Shown here: in pieces, positions 29,525 to 39,801 of the stretch
How the letters are laid out: every line of letters begins with the position of its first letter
How positions within the stretch are numbered: position 1 is the first letter of the stretch
NCBI GenBank assembly: GCA_020853585.1
Contig: JADYYQ010000071.1
Location: 1 to 64,000, forward strand
Origin: Ottowia sp.
GTDB lineage: Bacteria > Pseudomonadota > Gammaproteobacteria > Burkholderiales > Burkholderiaceae
Direction of reading: 5' to 3'
Length of the DNA: 64,000 bases
Program-made: the position numbers and the translations under genes
The notes under the pieces: generated by a model
Told to the model about the DNA's origin: nothing
The model's database searches: none
Seen by the model: only the letters and a program-made list of their open reading frames with translations

Positions 29525-30119
29525 CGTTATCATGTTTCCCACTTCTTCTTGCCCACCACTGTGCTACTTCTCTGCGCTGAGACTCCCATTCAAGCACAAC
29601 CCCCAAAGGAAGGAGCGTCATCATTGTTGCCAACAAAGACCAACGCAATACGCCAATCGCCACCAATGTCGCCAGCGACAAAAACAAGGTACGCCAAGCA
29701 CGTGGCAAGCTCAGCGTCAACTTAACCGTTGTCGCCAGCACCATACCCACAATGACCGGCAACATACCTGCGACAGCTTGGCGCACTATTAAAAATTGAT
29801 CGATATGGTCATATACAATCGCCAACACAATCAACAGTAACATCGGCATAAACACCAGGCCCGCGATAACCGCCAAAACCCCACGCCAACGAAAAAATTG
29901 CCACCCTAATAGAACCGATAAATTGACAATATTAGGGCCGGGTAACATCTGTCCAATGGCGAGTAACTCGGCAAATTCACGATCGCTTAGCCAATGCAAG
30001 CGCTCAACTAAACTACGTCGCGCCCATGCAAGTACACCCCCAAAACCTGATAAACCTATTTTGGCAAACTCAAAAAATAATTCGCGCGGATTGGCCGGTT
30101 TAATCAATGGCTTTTGCAT
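29517..30119 (-). CDS. Chromate transporter, first half-size subunit
   Basis: This is the partner half of the CHR-family pair, 200 residues. KIGLSGFGGVLAWARR and MLPGPNIVNLSVLLG carry the FGG and PGP motifs of the N-terminal ChrA half. Five or so membrane segments follow and the C-terminus is charged (SGKHDNDD). It lies 20 bases downstream of parC on the same strand and overlaps the second half gene, so the two are co-translated. Confidence 0.87.
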   Translation of the reverse strand: MQKPLIKPANPRELFFEFAKIGLSGFGGVLAWARRSLVERLHWLSDREFAELLAIGQMLPGPNIVNLSVLLGWQFFRWRGVLAVIAGLVFMPMLLLIVLAIVYDHIDQFLIVRQAVAGMLPVIVGMVLATTVKLTLSLPRAWRTLFLSLATLVAIGVLRWSLLATMMTLLPLGVVLEWESQRREVAQWWARRSGKHDNDD

Positions 30120-30139
30120 AAAAGGGGCAATAAATCTTA

Positions 30140-32452
30140 TTAACTAACAGACACATCGACACTAAGCAATTGCGCTAAGCGCCATTTGGCATCAAGTAAT
30201 TTCCCCTTACGTGCGCGTTTCCCTACATAAGCCATCAGCTCAGCCCCACTAAGACGCGTCTGTATTACTTTACCGGCACGGCTCTGTGCTTGCATAGCAA
30301 GCCCCGCTGAGGTAACGACCGATATTTGGAACAACTGCTCATCGGACACATCCATCAAGATCACGCCACGTCCACCAGACTGTTGCTTTACTTCATCTAA
30401 GGAAAAAACCAATAAGCGACGAGATTGCGACAAGCAAGCAAGATGCGTTCCCTCCTGCACAACTGGGAGCAAAGGCAACACCGTTTCACCCTCCCCAATC
30501 GTCAAAAATGACTTACCCGCACGATTACGTCCTGTTAATTCACGCACTTGGGTGAGAAAACCATACCCTGCCGAAGTTGCCACTATCATTTTTTGTGCCA
30601 TCGTCCCCGCATAGTGATAAACAATGCGTGTGCCCGGCTGCACATCCACTAATGAAACCAACGGTACGCCATCACCTCGCCCACTGGGCAACATCGATAC
30701 CGCAACTGAATAAGCCCGGCCGTCACTTCCCAACATAATCAAAGGATCTACTGTGCGACAGGCAAACACAGCGCCTAAGGCATCACCCGATTTAAAATTT
30801 AATTGCGCCACATCTAATTCATGCCCCGGTCGCACACGGACCCAGCCATTTTGCGAAACAATCACCGTAACAGGATCATCTACAATTTTTACTTCAATCG
30901 CTGCTTTTTGTTCTTCTTGAACGAATGTACGACGCGCGTCTCCAAAGCGTTTGGCATCGGCTTCGATTTCTTTGACCATACGGTTTTTCATCGCACTATC
31001 CGAAGAAAGCAAACGTGTAAGCCCCGCTCTTTCTTCTTGAAGCGCGGCAAGCTCTTGTTCAATTTTAAGTTTTTCTAAACGGGCCAATTGCCGTAAGCGA
31101 ATCTCAAGAATATCTTCCGCTTGCCGATCAGAGAGCGCAAAAGCGGTCATTAAAGCAGGCTTGGGTTCATCACTATTACGAATAATATGAATCACTTGAT
31201 CAATATTAAGTAATACCGCAACCCGCCCCTCTAAAATATGGGTGCGATCTTCTACCTTACTCAAGCGATGCTGGCAACGACGTGTCAGTATGATTTGACG
31301 AAAAGCAACCCATTCCTGAAGTATGGCCAATAACCCTTTTTGTTGTGGGCGCCCATCATTGCCGACCATCACTAAATTTACAGACACATTAGATTCAAGC
31401 GAAGTATGCGAGAGCAGCATCATGACAAATTCTTGTTGATCAATATGCTTACTCTTGGGCTCAAACACCAAACGTACGGCAGCCTCTTTCCCCGACTCAT
31501 CACGTACCGTATCCAGCAAGCTTAAAATTATTTGCTTAGTATGCGTTTGCTCCGATGTAAGCGATTTTTTACCCAATTTAATTTTGGGATTAGTCGCCTC
31601 TTCAATTTCTTCAAGCACATGCTGCGCCGACACATTGGGTGGCAGCTCTGTGACAACACATTGCCACTGCCCACGCGCCAGCGCTTCAATTGTCCAACGC
31701 GCGCGCACTTTTAAACTGCCGCGCCCATTCGTATAAATCTGCTCAATCTCACTCTTTGAGGAAATAATCTGCCCACCACCCGGAAAATCAGGCGCAGGCA
31801 GCTGCGACAACAGATCTGCTAACGCAAGCGCGGGTTGACGAATTAATGCAATAACTGCGGCAGCTACTTCACGCAAATTATGAGAAGGAATTTCCGTTGC
31901 CATTCCCACAGCAATACCTGAAGCACCATTCAATAGTACAAAAGGTAAGCGCGCGGGTAACAGCTTAGGCTCGCTCGAAGAACCATCATAATTGGGAATA
32001 AAATCGACCGTGCCTTGTTCTATTTCATCAAGCAATAGACTTGCAATCGGTGTCAAACGCGCTTCGGTATAGCGCATCGCAGCCGCCCCATCGCCATCGC
32101 GTGAACCAAAATTACCTTGCCCATCAATCAATGGGTAACGCAGCGAAAAGTCTTGCGCTAAACGTACCAATGCATCATAAGCAGACTGATCTCCATGGGG
32201 ATGAAACTTACCCAACACATCACCCACTACCCGCGCAGATTTGACCGGCTTGGCCTCAGCATGCAGTCCCATCTGTTGCATGGCATAAAGAATACGTCGC
32301 TGTACTGGCTTTTGACCATCAGCCACTTCGGGTAAAGCGCGCCCTTTGACAACGCTAATCGCATAATCAAGATAAGCACGCTCGGCATACGTGGCCAACG
32401 TCAACATCGGCGTTGGCTCCAATACCCCCGCATCAAATAAATCTTGAGACAT
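30140..32452 (-). CDS. parC: DNA topoisomerase IV subunit A
   Basis: ParC is the DNA-cutting subunit of topoisomerase IV, which unlinks daughter chromosomes. The 770 residues contain [17 protein letters not shown] in the quinolone region and the catalytic tyrosine in [10 protein letters not shown]. The short beta-pinwheel C-terminal domain lacks a GyrA box, which separates it from gyrA at 12-14 kb. Gln and Asp occupy the positions of E. coli Ser80 and Glu84; I recall this as normal for the group. parE, normally the neighbour, is not in the window; a gene-poor stretch and an effector-like gene lie upstream instead. Confidence 0.97.
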   Translation of the reverse strand: MSQDLFDAGVLEPTPMLTLATYAERAYLDYAISVVKGRALPEVADGQKPVQRRILYAMQQMGLHAEAKPVKSARVVGDVLGKFHPHGDQSAYDALVRLAQDFSLRYPLIDGQGNFGSRDGDGAAAMRYTEARLTPIASLLLDEIEQGTVDFIPNYDGSSSEPKLLPARLPFVLLNGASGIAVGMATEIPSHNLREVAAAVIALIRQPALALADLLSQLPAPDFPGGGQIISSKSEIEQIYTNGRGSLKVRARWTIEALARGQWQCVVTELPPNVSAQHVLEEIEEATNPKIKLGKKSLTSEQTHTKQIILSLLDTVRDESGKEAAVRLVFEPKSKHIDQQEFVMMLLSHTSLESNVSVNLVMVGNDGRPQQKGLLAILQEWVAFRQIILTRRCQHRLSKVEDRTHILEGRVAVLLNIDQVIHIIRNSDEPKPALMTAFALSDRQAEDILEIRLRQLARLEKLKIEQELAALQEERAGLTRLLSSDSAMKNRMVKEIEADAKRFGDARRTFVQEEQKAAIEVKIVDDPVTVIVSQNGWVRVRPGHELDVAQLNFKSGDALGAVFACRTVDPLIMLGSDGRAYSVAVSMLPSGRGDGVPLVSLVDVQPGTRIVYHYAGTMAQKMIVATSAGYGFLTQVRELTGRNRAGKSFLTIGEGETVLPLLPVVQEGTHLACLSQSRRLLVFSLDEVKQQSGGRGVILMDVSDEQLFQISVVTSAGLAMQAQSRAGKVIQTRLSGAELMAYVGKRARKGKLLDAKWRLAQLLSVDVSVS

Positions 32453-32971
32453 GTTTTATCCGCTTAAATGAGATCTTTTAATAATGGTGTATCGCCCTTA
32501 ATGGCATCGATATGGTTATACCCTACGCAGAGCGCATGGTAATTTATCTTGGGCACTTTCCAAAAAACGCTGAGCAATCCGCGAAAAAATATGCCGCACA
32601 ATCTAACCCAACCAGCGCACCCACAACATCGACCTCACCTACCCCACAATCCATATTGCATGCCGCACACGTATGTTCCCCATACAAATACATCTATGAT
32701 TAATTGCGTTTATGACATAAGCGTTACATAAGTCGCACAAACACAGCGGAGGGTAACAGTGAACTTAAATTCGCATTCCATAACGCTTTAAAAACGCACC
32801 GTCGCTTATGCAACGCCCTTTATATAGTAGTGATGCAATATCAATATGATAAATCGGTTTGTCGAATGTCCCCCAAACAAGCGTCACATTCCGCAGCACA
32901 CTTAAAATTTGACATGCCACAACGATGCATCTTGACGCTCAACGCGTAAAGCAAGGCCCCACCCTCTACCG
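32453..32971. other. Gene-poor spacer upstream of parC
   Basis: No gene is supported. The stretch is AT-rich, and its short plus-strand frames have no ribosome binding site or motif. It separates parC from the large OTU/SET protein gene, where parE would be expected. Confidence 0.45.
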
Positions 32972-35737
32972 TTATGAATTATTTTTATTTGCGTGCCCCA
33001 AATTGAAGGGATCAACGCCATCCGTTATCGTCTGATCAGGCGACGTACTTAAAACAGTCAGGGTATCCAAGCTATGGTTTGAAACTACATCGAATGAACT
33101 GGTTCGCTTAGCAAACTGACTCGCCTCAACGCGGATATCCTCCGCTCGTTTTGAGGTCAGCGACTGTAAAAAAGAAGGCGAGAGAGTAGGCGTATGACCT
33201 AATCGATGCCCTGGTAGGCAGCGACGCTGACGTGCAATATCATTATTATTAGCGGCCTCAATCCCCTCTTGCAAGACGCGACTCGCATCTGAATCTGAAT
33301 GAGTAAAAATCGAACTTCGATCGAAGTACAGCGCTTGCCCGCTCTTAATATTCTCTCGCGCCACAATAAAAATAAGTTGTTTTCCTAAGCGCACAGCACC
33401 CACATTGCTCTGCGGCCATTGCCGCCTATAGTTGCAGGCGTCTTTTTCTACACTCGTATCACCCATCTGACTCAAGCGATTACCGGTCAGTCCAGCATCT
33501 ACCCATTTTTTTTGTGCGTTTTGCAAAACGGCTGCTGACTTATTGTCACGACTCAATCTGAGAGGATAGGGACCTAAGACTTCAAACGCTTGAATATCTC
33601 TTTTTGCAAAAAGTCCTCGCACATCGCGCACATTGTTTTTCGGCAAAAGTAGGCTAGTCATTTGATTAAAACGGGCGACATGATCTCCTTCAGTTTGAAC
33701 CCACTCAAGCATATCTGCCAATAACTGTGCTTGGACAACAACCGTTTGCTCCAAAGAGAGTGCATTAAAAAGATCATCAATACCACGCCAATCCACTTTA
33801 TCTTTTAGCTGATCCAAAACATGCGCAACACCTGGCTTACTCAGACCCTCGGCAGTCCTTGTCAACGAACGCATAGGATGGCAAGCATCTTGCAAAATGG
33901 GACTATCATCATTAATCGAAACCACAGCCCTGCCATCTTGCAGCCCCACATTGGCAGAACGCAAACCTACATCATGCGACAACCCGAGGTTTGTGCTCCC
34001 CCACTGCGCTACAGATTCAAGAGGAATATCCGATAAATCGCACACATCAACGCCGACCTCCTCTAGCAAAGCGATAGAACTTCGTTGTAATGGATCACAT
34101 ATATCGATGGACTGCGTGTAGTCTCCCGATAAAACCACGGGCGGCAACAATTCTAAAGCAGCCAGATCATACCTATAGGTGTGCATCAATGCATTCACTT
34201 GCGCGGATAATAGCGACGCTGGCGTCCCTCCTTGACCACCCCCAAAGCTTGCATTTAAATCGAGCAAACGATGTCCTGCTGCCGTTAAAATGCGTTCCCT
34301 CCCCTTTAACGCGCAAAATAATGTCAGCTGATCCATCAATACATTATTGTCACACGCAAAACGTTCAAGAACCTTAGCACCACGCGTTCGTAAAATAGGT
34401 TTGTATGTGTACCATCGTTGCAGCAAATCTGGGGTGATGGGCGCATAGCAATAATTTTCATTAAAGCCACAACTCACCAATTGACTGCCCCGTAATGTGT
34501 AGTTACCCGCAAGGGTTATGTATTTTAAAAACTCGGTCGCATCAATATTATGGTCAGAAGCAAATTTTTTAAGATTCTCGATGGGATATTGAGCACGCCC
34601 GTTTTTGCCAGACAGTTTATGTGTGCGAGCCCACCACCCATAGGCAAATAAATGCTCACGCGTAATCGCAGTGTAGCGAGGAGATACATCCGGCATCAAC
34701 GCATTGAGCGCATGCGCACCTGCTTGTACATCGCGCCGTATCACCGATGCACTCATCGGAGTGGGCGATCCTTCTATATCAATATCTGAATCTGAAGAGG
34801 CACTGTGCTGTGCTAACCGCAGGGGAGACGTGCGCATTCGCGCATCCATATCGCTAGAGGGACTTATCTGCGTATCGCCTAAGATAGGGTTATCTAAGGC
34901 CCGTAAAAGCTGCGCGACCTCGTTGCGATGTGTTTGAACATAATGCACCAATCCTTCACGCAATTTTTGCACGGCCACATATATCAACGCCTTATTGTGT
35001 TCACCCAAAAGCGCTGTCGCCTCAGTATCCGAGAGCGACCCAATCACGGCATGATAAAAGCAATCTCCATCTCTAGGCACATCGCCAATCAGTCCCGGTG
35101 CCAACACAGAGGCATAGTGCTGACAATCTAACTGGATAGTGACGGGATCATGCGCTTGATCTTGTGCGTAAGGAGGACAATAACGCATTGTCTCGCCTCC
35201 ATTTTTATTGCAAATGGCGAGCGTACGATGGGCTGGCCAGCCGGGCAAACGCACCATCAACTGTGGCGCCATATCACCTGCTTCGTTGTTCCATGACCCA
35301 AGCGTGCCTAAATCCTGGATCACTTGATTAATACGGCGATCTACATTACTCACCTGACTATCCGGTAAAACAGTAGTGGCTTTCTCTGCCCACATAAGCA
35401 CACTGTTCCGTGGCAAAACGGCGCTATACACCTCGTCTGTATTGCCTGCTGTAGAAACAGTAGCAAGCCCCAATATCGCTTGGCGCTGAGAACACATTGC
35501 GGCAATCTTATTGCTTGGCGCATCTATCGTACTGCCCACACTCAAAGAACGTTTCCGTAAAACTTGCTGCTGCATTGTCCCGTTCTCTTGCTTTTCTGAT
35601 CCCCGTATCGCAAGCGACGGTGGTTCTGACGCAGCTTGACCAATATGAGAAGCGACATCATCATTTATCCGACAAATCACACTAGGTCGATTAGTACGAT
35701 CAGGTACTAATGCTCTAGGTAAAAACGAGGCATGCAT
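32972..35737 (-). CDS. Large multidomain protein: permuted OTU-like protease, duplicated helical module, SET-like domain (candidate effector)
   Basis: This 921-residue protein starts at an ATG with a strong AAAGGAG ribosome binding site. Residues 143-212 look like the C-terminal half of an OTU cysteine protease (GSWNN, PGWP, then VTIQLDCQHYASV with His207). Residues 218-285 look like the N-terminal half (PRDGDCFYHAV with Asp223 and Cys226). The halves are in reversed order, so the domain would be circularly permuted. Residues 358-424 and 434-494 are a duplicated unit, each with an IT-x3-L start and an L(K/E)(K/R)FA(S/C)D core. Residues 703-806 resemble a SET domain: RGLFAKRDI, then CNYRRQWPQSNVGAV, then VARENIKSGQALYFD. 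There is no signal peptide or membrane segment. Both enzymes act on eukaryotic targets (ubiquitin, histones) in known families. Function and secretion are inferred. Confidence 0.75.
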   Translation of the reverse strand: MHASFLPRALVPDRTNRPSVICRINDDVASHIGQAASEPPSLAIRGSEKQENGTMQQQVLRKRSLSVGSTIDAPSNKIAAMCSQRQAILGLATVSTAGNTDEVYSAVLPRNSVLMWAEKATTVLPDSQVSNVDRRINQVIQDLGTLGSWNNEAGDMAPQLMVRLPGWPAHRTLAICNKNGGETMRYCPPYAQDQAHDPVTIQLDCQHYASVLAPGLIGDVPRDGDCFYHAVIGSLSDTEATALLGEHNKALIYVAVQKLREGLVHYVQTHRNEVAQLLRALDNPILGDTQISPSSDMDARMRTSPLRLAQHSASSDSDIDIEGSPTPMSASVIRRDVQAGAHALNALMPDVSPRYTAITREHLFAYGWWARTHKLSGKNGRAQYPIENLKKFASDHNIDATEFLKYITLAGNYTLRGSQLVSCGFNENYCYAPITPDLLQRWYTYKPILRTRGAKVLERFACDNNVLMDQLTLFCALKGRERILTAAGHRLLDLNASFGGGQGGTPASLLSAQVNALMHTYRYDLAALELLPPVVLSGDYTQSIDICDPLQRSSIALLEEVGVDVCDLSDIPLESVAQWGSTNLGLSHDVGLRSANVGLQDGRAVVSINDDSPILQDACHPMRSLTRTAEGLSKPGVAHVLDQLKDKVDWRGIDDLFNALSLEQTVVVQAQLLADMLEWVQTEGDHVARFNQMTSLLLPKNNVRDVRGLFAKRDIQAFEVLGPYPLRLSRDNKSAAVLQNAQKKWVDAGLTGNRLSQMGDTSVEKDACNYRRQWPQSNVGAVRLGKQLIFIVARENIKSGQALYFDRSSIFTHSDSDASRVLQEGIEAANNNDIARQRRCLPGHRLGHTPTLSPSFLQSLTSKRAEDIRVEASQFAKRTSSFDVVSNHSLDTLTVLSTSPDQTITDGVDPFNLGHANKNNS

Positions 35738-36348
35738 AACACTCCTTTTAAAGGTAACGACTCATCATCACTGACAACACAATAAGCAAACAACAAACGT
35801 ACGAAGACATCCTTTTATCAACGTCATTTCATTACCCCACTCACACCATGAATACTTAAAACAAGACAATTAAAAACTGCGATCCACCGCAACAATGTGA
35901 AGCAGCGTAGGGCGTACAGCAAATCACCTTATCCACACATCATCACCATCAAACACGGCCTGAGGAGTGGCCGCACATTCATTTTAGTTCCTGGAATAAA
36001 TATATAATCCACGTACAGAAACAACTTTGCAAATAAGATGCTGTATCTCACACCCTATGTGTACAAACGTAAGTAATCGCATGGCCTACATTGCACACTA
36101 TGCATCTCCTTTTAGATACTGTTTTCTCTCTCTATCCGCTTGATTCGTTACGCGCATACGATCTATTTTTCTCACGCAATAAGATGGACAAAAAAAGAAA
36201 AATACTTTGCTCTAAACGCAAAAGAAATCGACCCGCGTAACTTATGCGCTGCATCTTTTCTATCGGAAAAAGCCACGTACAGCATAATCTCGATAAATGG
36301 GTTTCATCCCAAATTTGTAAAAAACAATCTCTTCACAAGAAAAGCACC
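35738..36348. other. Divergent region between the OTU/SET gene and the symporter gene
   Basis: The upstream regions of both genes lie here. A TATAAT at 36003-36008 and a small inverted repeat CGGCC...GGCCG near 35956-35972 are visible, but no full promoter can be assigned. The symporter frame is open upstream to 36244 without a family match. No further gene is supported. Confidence 0.4.
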
Positions 36349-37704
36349 ATGAATACACACGTAGCCTATCAACAAAGCAACGCCCCGCGCAGTCATTGGA
36401 GTAGCCGCTGGGCGTTTATTTTGGTCACCGCTGGATCCGCTGTTGGACTAGGTAATATTTGGCGCTTTCCCTATCTTGCGGGTACACAAGGAGGCGGCGT
36501 TTTTGTTCTCGTGTATTTAGCCTGTTTACTGGTCGTTGGCCTGTCTCTTATGATGGCCGAAATTATGTTGGGGCGGCGTGGCCACGCTGATAGCGTCACT
36601 AGCATCGCCAATATTGCCCGCGAATCTAACGCTCACCCGCTATGGCAGCATATAGGCTGGCTTAGCATACTCAGTACATTCTGTATTCTGTGTTTTTATC
36701 CGGTCGTCGCCGGTTGGGTTATGGAATACACCCTACGCGCAGCAATCGGCTTTACCCATCTCCCGCAGCAAAATAGCAGCTTTACTGAGCTGCTTACCCA
36801 TCCACTCACCTTGATCTTTTGGCACACCTTATTTGTCCTCATGACAGGCGGTGTTGTTCTATTTGGGGTAACCAAAGGAATCGAACGCGCTAATTGCTTT
36901 ATGATGCCGGCCCTATTTTTTATTTTGGTCGGCATGTTTATCTACGCTGCCTTTAATGCTGATCTTGGTCGTGCCTTTACATTTATGTTTAAGTTTGACT
37001 TTAGTCAGCTTACCTCATCGGTATTACTCGCCGCATTAGGGCAAGCTTTTTTTACGCTCGGTCTTGGCAACGGCATCATGATTGTTTACGGCTCTTATCT
37101 TAAATCTGAGACGCCCATTCCGCGGACATCACTATATGTTGTCGCAGCGGATACCTTAATCGCGATCATGGCAGGACTTGTGATTTTCGCTATTGTATTT
37201 GCACAAGGACTTAAACCTGATTTTGGTCCGGGCCTCCTTTTTGAAACCTTGCCACGCGCGTTTAGCACCATGACAGGCGGTCATTTATGGGGCTTCGCAT
37301 TTTTTGTGCTTGTGGTATTTGCCGCATGGACTTCGGCGATCTCTTTGCTCGAACCCCTCGTTGCATTATTGATTGAACGGTTTCAGTTTAAACGTGCGCG
37401 CGCTGTTATCTTAATTAGTGCAGCAACATGGCTCGTAGGTATCGCTGTTTGCCTATCGTTTAGTACATGGAGCAACGCTGTTCTTTTTGATGCCAGCATC
37501 TTTGATATGCTCGACGGACTCAGCAGCAAAATCCTTATGCCGCTCTCCGGTCTGCTTATCGCGCTATTTTGTGGCTGGATAGTCAAGCGCGATATTATTC
37601 AGAGCGAACTACAATTAAGTGCTCTCACACGATTTGCCTGGGAATGGGCCATGAAATTGATCGTTCCAATGGCCATATTGTTTATATTTACAAACAATGT
37701 GTAA
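36349..37704 (+). CDS. Sodium-dependent amino-acid symporter (NSS/SNF family)
   Basis: This inner-membrane carrier of the neurotransmitter:sodium symporter family uses sodium to import amino acids. From the ATG at 36349 it has 451 residues and about 11 membrane segments, like bacterial MhsT/LeuT. The first membrane segment carries the hallmark AGSAVGLGNIWRFPYL (GNIWRF at 35-40) that binds substrate and sodium, and later GNGIMIVYGSYL lies around the sixth helix region. An upstream extension of 35 codons is open but not conserved. It stands alone, convergent with uup. In a host-restricted bacterium it would supply amino acids from the host; the substrate cannot be read from sequence. Confidence 0.92.
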   Translation: MNTHVAYQQSNAPRSHWSSRWAFILVTAGSAVGLGNIWRFPYLAGTQGGGVFVLVYLACLLVVGLSLMMAEIMLGRRGHADSVTSIANIARESNAHPLWQHIGWLSILSTFCILCFYPVVAGWVMEYTLRAAIGFTHLPQQNSSFTELLTHPLTLIFWHTLFVLMTGGVVLFGVTKGIERANCFMMPALFFILVGMFIYAAFNADLGRAFTFMFKFDFSQLTSSVLLAALGQAFFTLGLGNGIMIVYGSYLKSETPIPRTSLYVVAADTLIAIMAGLVIFAIVFAQGLKPDFGPGLLFETLPRAFSTMTGGHLWGFAFFVLVVFAAWTSAISLLEPLVALLIERFQFKRARAVILISAATWLVGIAVCLSFSTWSNAVLFDASIFDMLDGLSSKILMPLSGLLIALFCGWIVKRDIIQSELQLSALTRFAWEWAMKLIVPMAILFIFTNNV

Positions 37705-37731
37705 ACACAATTAAGCTTGGGCCCTTGAAAT

Positions 37732-39672
37732 TTATTTCAGAGATTTTTCTTCGAGGGCTTCCCAACGCATCAATAAGTCTTGTAAAGACTGATCGATCTG
37801 AGCCAAGCGCGCCGTGATATCTTGCGCGCGCGCCCGCTCATTAACAAAAATATCGCCCGCCGCAAGCACTGCATGGAGCGTCTTTTGTTCGTCTTCAAGT
37901 TGACTAATCTGCCCCGGCAATGCAGCAAGTTCACGTTGCTCTTTACTGCTTAACGCACTTGTTTTTTTTTGCGCATTCGTAGCTTGCACGGCTTTGACCG
38001 ACGGCTTATCAGTAGAGGGCAAGGGCTGTTTAGTAGCGTCGTTTATCTGCGTTGCAAGCCGAGCCTGGGTCGATTGCACCGTACGCTCCCAATCAAAATA
38101 GCCGCCCACATTTTCTCGCCAATATCCCGCACCTTCATAAGCAATCACCGATGTCACCACAGCATCAATAAAGGCACGATCATGTGACACTAAAAATACC
38201 GTTCCCGTGAACTCTTGCAAACGCTCTTCAAGCAACTCCAGCGTTTCAATATCTAAATCATTTGTTGGCTCATCTAACACCAGCACATTTGCTGGTCGTG
38301 CAAACAAACGCGCCAACAATAAACGATTGCGCTCACCACCCGACAAAGAGGCAACAGGCGATTGCGCGCGCTGAGGAGAAAATAAAAAATCACCTAAGTA
38401 GCTAATCACATGTTTACGTTGGCCGTTAATTTCGACCCACTCGCTCCCCGGGCTAATGGTGTCCGCAAGTGACGCATTTAAATCTAGCTGGGCACGCATT
38501 TGATCAAAATAAGCAATCTGTAAGTTAGTGCCATTTTTGATCGTCCCTTGATCTGGTGTCAGCTGCCCCAAAATCAATTTCAGTAAAGTCGTTTTACCGA
38601 CGCCGTTAGCACCAATCAAACCAACTTTATCGCCGCGCATCAACGTGGCCGTAAAGTCACTGACAATTTTTTTATCGCCAAATGATTTACTAACTGACTC
38701 TAAATCAGCCACAATTTTTCCAGAGCGTTCGGCCTGACCAATCCCCATCTTTACTTGGCCTTGTTGCTTGCGTCGCTGCGCAAATTCTTCACGCATCGTC
38801 TCCAACCGGGCAATACGTGCCACACTGCGTGTACGCCGTGCCTCGACGCCTTTGCGAATCCACACTTCTTCTTGTGCCAATAATTTATCAAAGCGCGCAT
38901 GATCTGCTTGCTCCGCAGCTAACTGTTCTGCCTTACGCGCCTGATAAGCGGAAAAATTGCCCGGATAATCGCGTAATTCCCCTCGATCCAATTCAACGAT
39001 ACGCGTTGAAACCGCATTCAAAAAACTTCGATCATGGGTAATCAACACAACGCTACCGCGAAAACTACACAGCAATTCTTCCAACCATCGAATCGACGCA
39101 ATATCTAAATGATTGGTCGGCTCATCCAGTAACAGTACATCGGGCTCAGCGACCAAAGCCTGAGCCAGTGCAACGCGCTTGCCTAAACCACCGGAAAGCT
39201 CTCCCACGATATCGCCCGCCTGCAAAGATAAGCGATCTAAAACCATCGCCACTTTTGCTTGCAAACCCCATCCTTGAGAAGCATCTAAGGCCATCTGTAA
39301 TACATGCATACGCTCTAGCAACGCATCGCTTTCTTGCGTATCCGCCTGTGCTAAACGCTCAGCAATGGCTTCATATTCCATCAATCTGGCATGATCAGGC
39401 AATACCTGTGCAACAGCATCAAATACTGTTTGTGCCGCCAATAAAATCGGCTCTTGTGCAACATAACTTAATCGTAAGCCACTTTGGCGTACCAACTCAC
39501 CATCATCTAGCTGTGTCTGACCACATAAAATACGAAGCAGTGAAGATTTTCCTGTGCCATTGCGACCAATCAGGCCAACACGCTGCCCTGCCTCCAAACT
39601 AAAATTCGCATGATGAAGCAGCGCATGATGGCCAAAGGCCAACTGGGCATTTGTTAACGTTAGAATTGTCAT
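37732..39672 (-). CDS. uup: ABC-F ATPase Uup
   Basis: Uup is a soluble ABC-F protein that acts on ribosomes and is linked to tolerance of unusual DNA structures. From the ATG at 39672 it has 646 residues. Two ABC domains are present: Walker A GRNGTGKSS and GANGVGKTT, signatures ELSGGLGKRVAL and SLSGGERNRLLL, Walker B VLLLDEPTNHLD and VLVLDEPTNDLD. The inter-domain linker is charged. The last ~85 residues form the coiled-coil C-terminal domain that marks Uup. An upstream extension of 42 codons overlaps no gene but is not conserved. tRNA-Arg lies upstream on the other strand. Confidence 0.94.
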   Translation of the reverse strand: MTILTLTNAQLAFGHHALLHHANFSLEAGQRVGLIGRNGTGKSSLLRILCGQTQLDDGELVRQSGLRLSYVAQEPILLAAQTVFDAVAQVLPDHARLMEYEAIAERLAQADTQESDALLERMHVLQMALDASQGWGLQAKVAMVLDRLSLQAGDIVGELSGGLGKRVALAQALVAEPDVLLLDEPTNHLDIASIRWLEELLCSFRGSVVLITHDRSFLNAVSTRIVELDRGELRDYPGNFSAYQARKAEQLAAEQADHARFDKLLAQEEVWIRKGVEARRTRSVARIARLETMREEFAQRRKQQGQVKMGIGQAERSGKIVADLESVSKSFGDKKIVSDFTATLMRGDKVGLIGANGVGKTTLLKLILGQLTPDQGTIKNGTNLQIAYFDQMRAQLDLNASLADTISPGSEWVEINGQRKHVISYLGDFLFSPQRAQSPVASLSGGERNRLLLARLFARPANVLVLDEPTNDLDIETLELLEERLQEFTGTVFLVSHDRAFIDAVVTSVIAYEGAGYWRENVGGYFDWERTVQSTQARLATQINDATKQPLPSTDKPSVKAVQATNAQKKTSALSSKEQRELAALPGQISQLEDEQKTLHAVLAAGDIFVNERARAQDITARLAQIDQSLQDLLMRWEALEEKSLK

Positions 39673-39801
39673 AGTCGAGCAAATTAAGAGGCGCGATTGT
39701 ATGCGCGCCGCTATAATCACGCCTTGCCTTGTAAAAATGAATGGGTACACCGCGTACCAAGTGAAAAAAATAAGGCGCCATACAATCGCGCATCGCAACA
39801 G

